DNA of 64,000 nucleotides, taken from Heterohyrax brucei (taxonomy: Eukaryota > Chordata > Mammalia > Hyracoidea > Procaviidae). The stretch covers positions 66,001,431 to 66,065,430 of the forward strand of contig CM053146.1 in assembly GCA_028571685.1 (NCBI GenBank), read 5' to 3'. Both the position numbers and the translations under genes were made by a program. Position 1 is the first letter of the stretch. Every line of letters begins with the position of its first letter. Shown here one piece after another: positions 59,931 through 64,000 of this stretch. The notes under the pieces were generated by a model. The model did no database searches and was not told the origin of the DNA. It saw only the letters and a list, made by a program, of their open reading frames with translations.

Positions 59931-62899
59931 CTCTCTCTAGGTTCCTTTCTTGTGGTTAATCTTTCTTTCCAAAGAGCATCTGGTGGAGGCCCGTGGAGTA
60001 AACTTTTCAACTGAGTGTAAGCTTCTCTTGTGGCTGGGTGTCCAGGTGTTTGAACTAATACACTGACCCACATGTGGCTTTAGGAATTCATAAAAATTTT
60101 AGCTACTTTCTTCTTATTCACTTACGTAGTAAGGACCTCATCATACCATGTTAAATGTGAAGTAACTCTTGTGTACTACCTCAGAGACCTCAGCTCTGTG
60201 ATAGCTTCAAGTAAAAATATGATTTCATAGATTATTTTCTCTGTGTCTGGGTAGGATAAATGTTCTCTTGTGACTTTTTTACAACCTAAGTGGAAACACA
60301 TTCTTGTGTTTGCATTACTTTATTAGAACATTGATGCCTATCTCATAATTTTTAATTACGACTTTGAATTGTGGAATATCACAATCGTGACCCAAAAGAA
60401 TTTACTCCAGATAGTTCAGATAAAGAGACTTTAATGAAAGAACCATTCATAGAGGGTATAAGGTGGAAAAACAACTTTCTTGAGGGTTTCATTCTTTGTA
60501 CCTTGAGATGCATGTGGAAACTCGGACATCGTGAGCATAAAGCAAATGTGCCTGCTGTTGATAGGTTTCTTTTCTTTCAGGCCAGGGAACAAGCCATCTG
60601 CTTATTTCAATTGATTAGACCCTTTATCTTTGAGGATTTTATTCTTTCTAATCCAAGCATTGAGAGTGATATCCACTTTATGGAACATGGGGGGAGGGGG
60701 AGGGTGTATGCGTAAGTTTCTTTCCCCTTACAGGAAAAGCAAGATAGTTAGATCAAGGAATAGACCATCCATTACTCACCAAGTATCTTTGTTCTGGGCC
60801 TTAATCCTCAATTCACTGAAGGTCTAGTGTCACTGCAGATTGTACCATAGGAGAGAAACCCAGAGGTCACGAAACTTGGAGCTTTTACAGGTTTGTGTCA
60901 CATTTGTTCATGCTCCCTTCCAGAAAAGGGGAAAGATTCCGAAATGTAAGCAAATCTTCTCTGAGGACAAGCAGGGAAGGTTTCTACCTTTCTTTCACCA
61001 TATTGGAATGTAAGCAAATGGTACCAGAGGGTGTAAGTCTATAAATCCCTCCACAGAAATAACAAGGCACCTTGCCATTTTAATCATTCTTTAACCAAAT
61101 TTACCAATGATCTTTTTCCAGAAAACTCAGACCATGAAGAAATGTAAAAATTATCTTTCCAAAGTAAGTGGGAATCATACACCCAAAATATTCTTATCAC
61201 TAGATACTTTTGTTAATGATTAATAACACGTCTTATCAAAGTGAAACATCACCGTTGTTTAGCACAGAGAAAATCTGGAGACTCTGGTGATGGTTAAAGC
61301 CAAAGTGAAGAACTTTAATAATTAATAAATTAAAATTTAGTCTCAAATTTTAGCCTTCAGATTTTTTATGCAATGATCATCTTTCCTAATTTCCTCAGAG
61401 TGGCTATTAATTATTAAAATGTCAGCTCAGTGGGCCAAAATAATAAACCACAAGCAGCCAGAAGATACTTATAAAAATCATAAATCACTACCGATAATAA
61501 TACTTGAAAAGTTAAAAGTTTTTTTTCCTTGCTTGTCCCAGCTCCTTTCTCGACTGATGACAGACAAGTACAGATATCTGACAGGCTCCTCTCCTTCCTT
61601 TTTTCAAGAGCTTAGCAGAGAACTGGCTTAACTGAACTGAGCAGTCTGCAGAGGGATGGAGAAGCCTTGGGCCGTTGTTGGTATTCTTGTCAGGAAAGGC
61701 CGTCCCGGGTTACAGCGGGCGTAGTTCCTTGGACCATTCTTGTGTTCCAAGTTCCTTTGATATACTTCTTGCACTTAGAAAATCAAGATGTTCTCATCCT
61801 TTCTTAGGCTAACCTGCAAATAAATACTATAGTGAGGAGATAGAGCTTGTTGTTGTTTGAGAGGTGTCTGTGTTTATCTAGACGCTAATCAAGGCAGGCT
61901 CCTCTCTGAGAGTAGGCATGGAGCTGTGGGATAATTGGGAGGTGGGATCACTGCATGTACTCTGCACACACTTTACTTCTCTGTTAAATTTTACCCCATT
62001 CGACGCAATTTTGTATCTCACTCATGCATTGCTAGTAGTATAAGCATGGCCACTCTATGTGCCAGTAAACAGTATAGACCTGTACATTTGTAAACAGTGT
62101 AGATCTGTACACTTCGAAAGTGAAAGATAATTTCTTTCTTTAATATTTTTTCCAATTCCTGTTTCCAAGAGGTATGCAGTTTCCCTGCAATCAAACAGTC
62201 CATATTCATTCTCTTCAAACTGAAACTGCCTCGTTCTACTTATCCTAAATGGAAGTAATAAAATTACTATTCTCACTGACTTTCTCATTGAAATACTTTG
62301 TAATTTAGCTTTCATCAGTTCCAGAGTAGGTTCTTCGAGTGAGATTTCATCTTTTTGATTGTCTAGCTTTATGGGATATGATTTTTTTAAGTGTAAAGTT
62401 TTTCTTTTTCATGATTACAATTATTGGCTATCTAAAGGGGGCTACAGAAAACTGAATCACAAATCCCTGCACCATACATCAGCCTTAATATTCTTCTACA
62501 ACAGAAAATACACTTAAAATGCTAATGTGATCATGGAGCAGGTGGCATCAGATAACATTACAAAGAAGCACCATGGTAATCATGTTTGCCCAGTAGGAAA
62601 GAGGAAAGTCTATTTTTCAGCTCATATCCCAAACTGGAAGTTACTTTTTCTATGGAAAAGAGAGAATTTATGAAGTTTTACCATAGTTGCAGCTAGAAAA
62701 AAAGGAATAACTTAGAAGCAGAGCATCTTGTCCTAGCACCGTTAAAAGCCTAGAGCAACAGTGGGGATGCTCCCAAAGCCACATGGACTCTCAAACTGAC
62801 AGAGAAGTTGTGCCCTGCTCCCAGGAGACTAGGTATCAACACATCTGTAGTATATTTAGGGAACGTAAACCTTTTTACAACAATAAGCTTCTGCTTAGA
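59931..62899. other. Unassigned 3-kb stretch
   Basis: No family recognised with confidence. The frame 60371-60715 (plus, 114 codons, MEYHNRDPKEFTPDSSDKE...) has no known domain, and a G-rich run (60687-60705) lies inside it. 61668-61735 is a small CpG cluster ('ccgtcccgggttacagcggg'). 60330-61130 might be an old LTR on the minus strand, but ends were not found. Confidence 0.4.
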
Positions 62900-62995
62900 G
62901 AGGTGCATGGCACAATCTTCCTCTTAGATCCCCAGGCCTTACGTGGCACATGGTAGGAACTTAATAAAAGTCCATTGAATAAATAAATGACTAAG
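62900..62995 (+). mobile_element. L2 LINE, extreme 3' end
   Basis: 'cgtggcacatggtaggaac', 'ttaataaaagtcc' and 'attgaataaataaatgac' match the L2 terminus (cctggcacatagtagg..ctcaataaa..ttgaatgaatg). Confidence 0.78.
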
Positions 62996-63649
62996 CTTGA
63001 ACATATGGCTCATAGGTGACCAGGCCATTGTTATTTATCTCTCCCGAGAGATTTTTCCAGATTCCTTGCCTTCCTTAGGCTACATACTTTATAGCCTTGT
63101 TCCTAGGGATATGACAAACATCACAAATGACCCGATTTGCTAGGAGGAGCTAACCCATTATTGATTTCTAGTTACTAGCCTAAAGTGAAGAACAGAAAGA
63201 TCTGGATTGACAGGATTATTTTAGGAAGGCTTCAGAGGTGCTGTGAGACCAAAGGACCTGGGTAAGTTAGAAGAACTAAGTGACTCCTGAGTAAGGAAGG
63301 AAGAGCAGCCTGGACCCTGGTCAAGTTTCTATAGTTGAAGTAGAGACATTCTGAGACACAGGTGACGGCCTTAACACCAGTGGGATTGGCAGTCTACCAA
63401 AATGGTTAGCTATGCCATATTGGTCACAGATTAGGCCACTAGGTGGTGAGGACCTGTCTCAAATTGCATCATAACCACCTAGAGAGCCAGTTCTGCCCTC
63501 TACCACCAATATCCAGTGCTGTGTGTGTATGTAGTGGTAGCACAGTATGTGAGTATCATTTATTATCGTTCCCATTGAGTTGTGAGCCATACTGATTGGA
63601 ATACCTAATATTCTCCCTTACTTTCCTGAAGGTACCAGCCTCTTCTAGG
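62996..63649. other. Unassigned sequence
   Basis: No recognised repeat or gene. Confidence 0.45.
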
Positions 63650-63930
63650 TCAAACTTTTTAGTGAATGTCAACTATGTGACCTGTACTGTCCTAGGTTCT
63701 GTTCAAGGGGTTTACCATCTAATGCAGTGGAGTATACAATAAACCCATACATAAAAAAATATATAAGGTAATTTCAGTTAATGATAAATTCCATGAAGAA
63801 AATAGATAGATGCATACATACACTGATACATACATAGATTTTTAAAAAAAGAATAGAAAGTAAGGGATGGCATTCACTAAAATGCTTTTGGAAACCTTCT
63901 CTAGCTGGTGACTTGAAGAAAAGCACATGT
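63650..63930 (-). mobile_element. L2 LINE, 3' region
   Basis: Antisense L2 wording on the plus strand: 'caactatgtgacctgtactg', 'tcctaggttctgttc', 'acaataaacccatacat', 'aagggatggcattcac' and 'ggaaaccttctctagctg' (the 'aaggcctctctgagg' site). Confidence 0.65.
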
Positions 63931-64000
63931 GATTATGCCACTGTTCTCTTTTAATGATTGTGTCTGTCTCTGCCTCTAGGCCAGGACTGATTTCTGATCT

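Noticed and set aside
60371-60715. 114-codon plus-strand frame starting MEYHNRDPKEF
   Set aside because: No domain recognised, it ends in a G-rich run, and there is no exon or promoter context. Not called as a gene.

Overview
This window is mammalian intergenic or deep-intronic DNA made almost entirely of transposable-element relics. The tRNA-headed SINEs match AfroSINE: an A/B-box head and a 3' end reading roughly 'gagtcagaatcaactcgacggcag'-like in pieces. Together with RTE (BovB-clade) LINEs carrying the same 3' end and a distinctive L1 lineage, they point to an afrotherian, most likely an elephant. All family names come from recognition by eye, with no database search. I see no convincing host protein-coding exon, tRNA, rRNA or CRISPR. 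No predicted ORF looks like a host gene; the long ones belong to L1, RTE, L2 or mariner.

Layout. 0-12 kb: old L1M, L2, RTE, mariner and AfroSINE pieces, three solo LTRs of MaLR (ERVL) type, and stretches of unassigned AT-rich sequence. 12.1-15.5 kb: a nearly full-length but dead RTE LINE. 16.7-26.2 kb: an old L1M copy (minus strand) split by a 7.2-kb nearly full-length L1 with a perfect 16-bp target-site duplication, then by two AfroSINEs. 27.9-29.6 kb: an LTR holding a 1.2-kb L1 5'-end insertion. 30.1-34.2 kb: an L1 with a classic 5' inversion (twin priming). 35.1-36.7 kb: an internally deleted RTE. 37.3-41.2 kb: L1M and a long L2 relic, the latter cut by an AfroSINE and a solo LTR. 43.7-50.8 kb: a second nearly full-length L1 in the same orientation as the first. 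51-57 kb: AfroSINEs, MIRs and an RTE 3' end. 56.8-59.9 kb: a nest in which an LTR contains an L1 3' end and a two-LTR MaLR-type element. 59.9-64 kb: mostly unassigned sequence with L2 traces.

How the parts relate. AfroSINEs and the RTE LINEs share their 3' ends, so the SINEs were probably mobilised by RTE machinery. Both long L1s keep a GC-rich 5' UTR containing two tandem monomers (about 198 bp apart in the better copy), but all their ORFs are broken. Nesting gives a relative order: L2, MIR and L1M oldest, then MaLR-type LTRs and RTE, with AfroSINEs and the two long L1s youngest. No new biological system is evident. The best leads are structural: the L1 promoter monomers, the 5'-only L1 insertion, internally deleted RTEs, an inverted mariner pair, and a few candidate regulatory spots in unassigned sequence.
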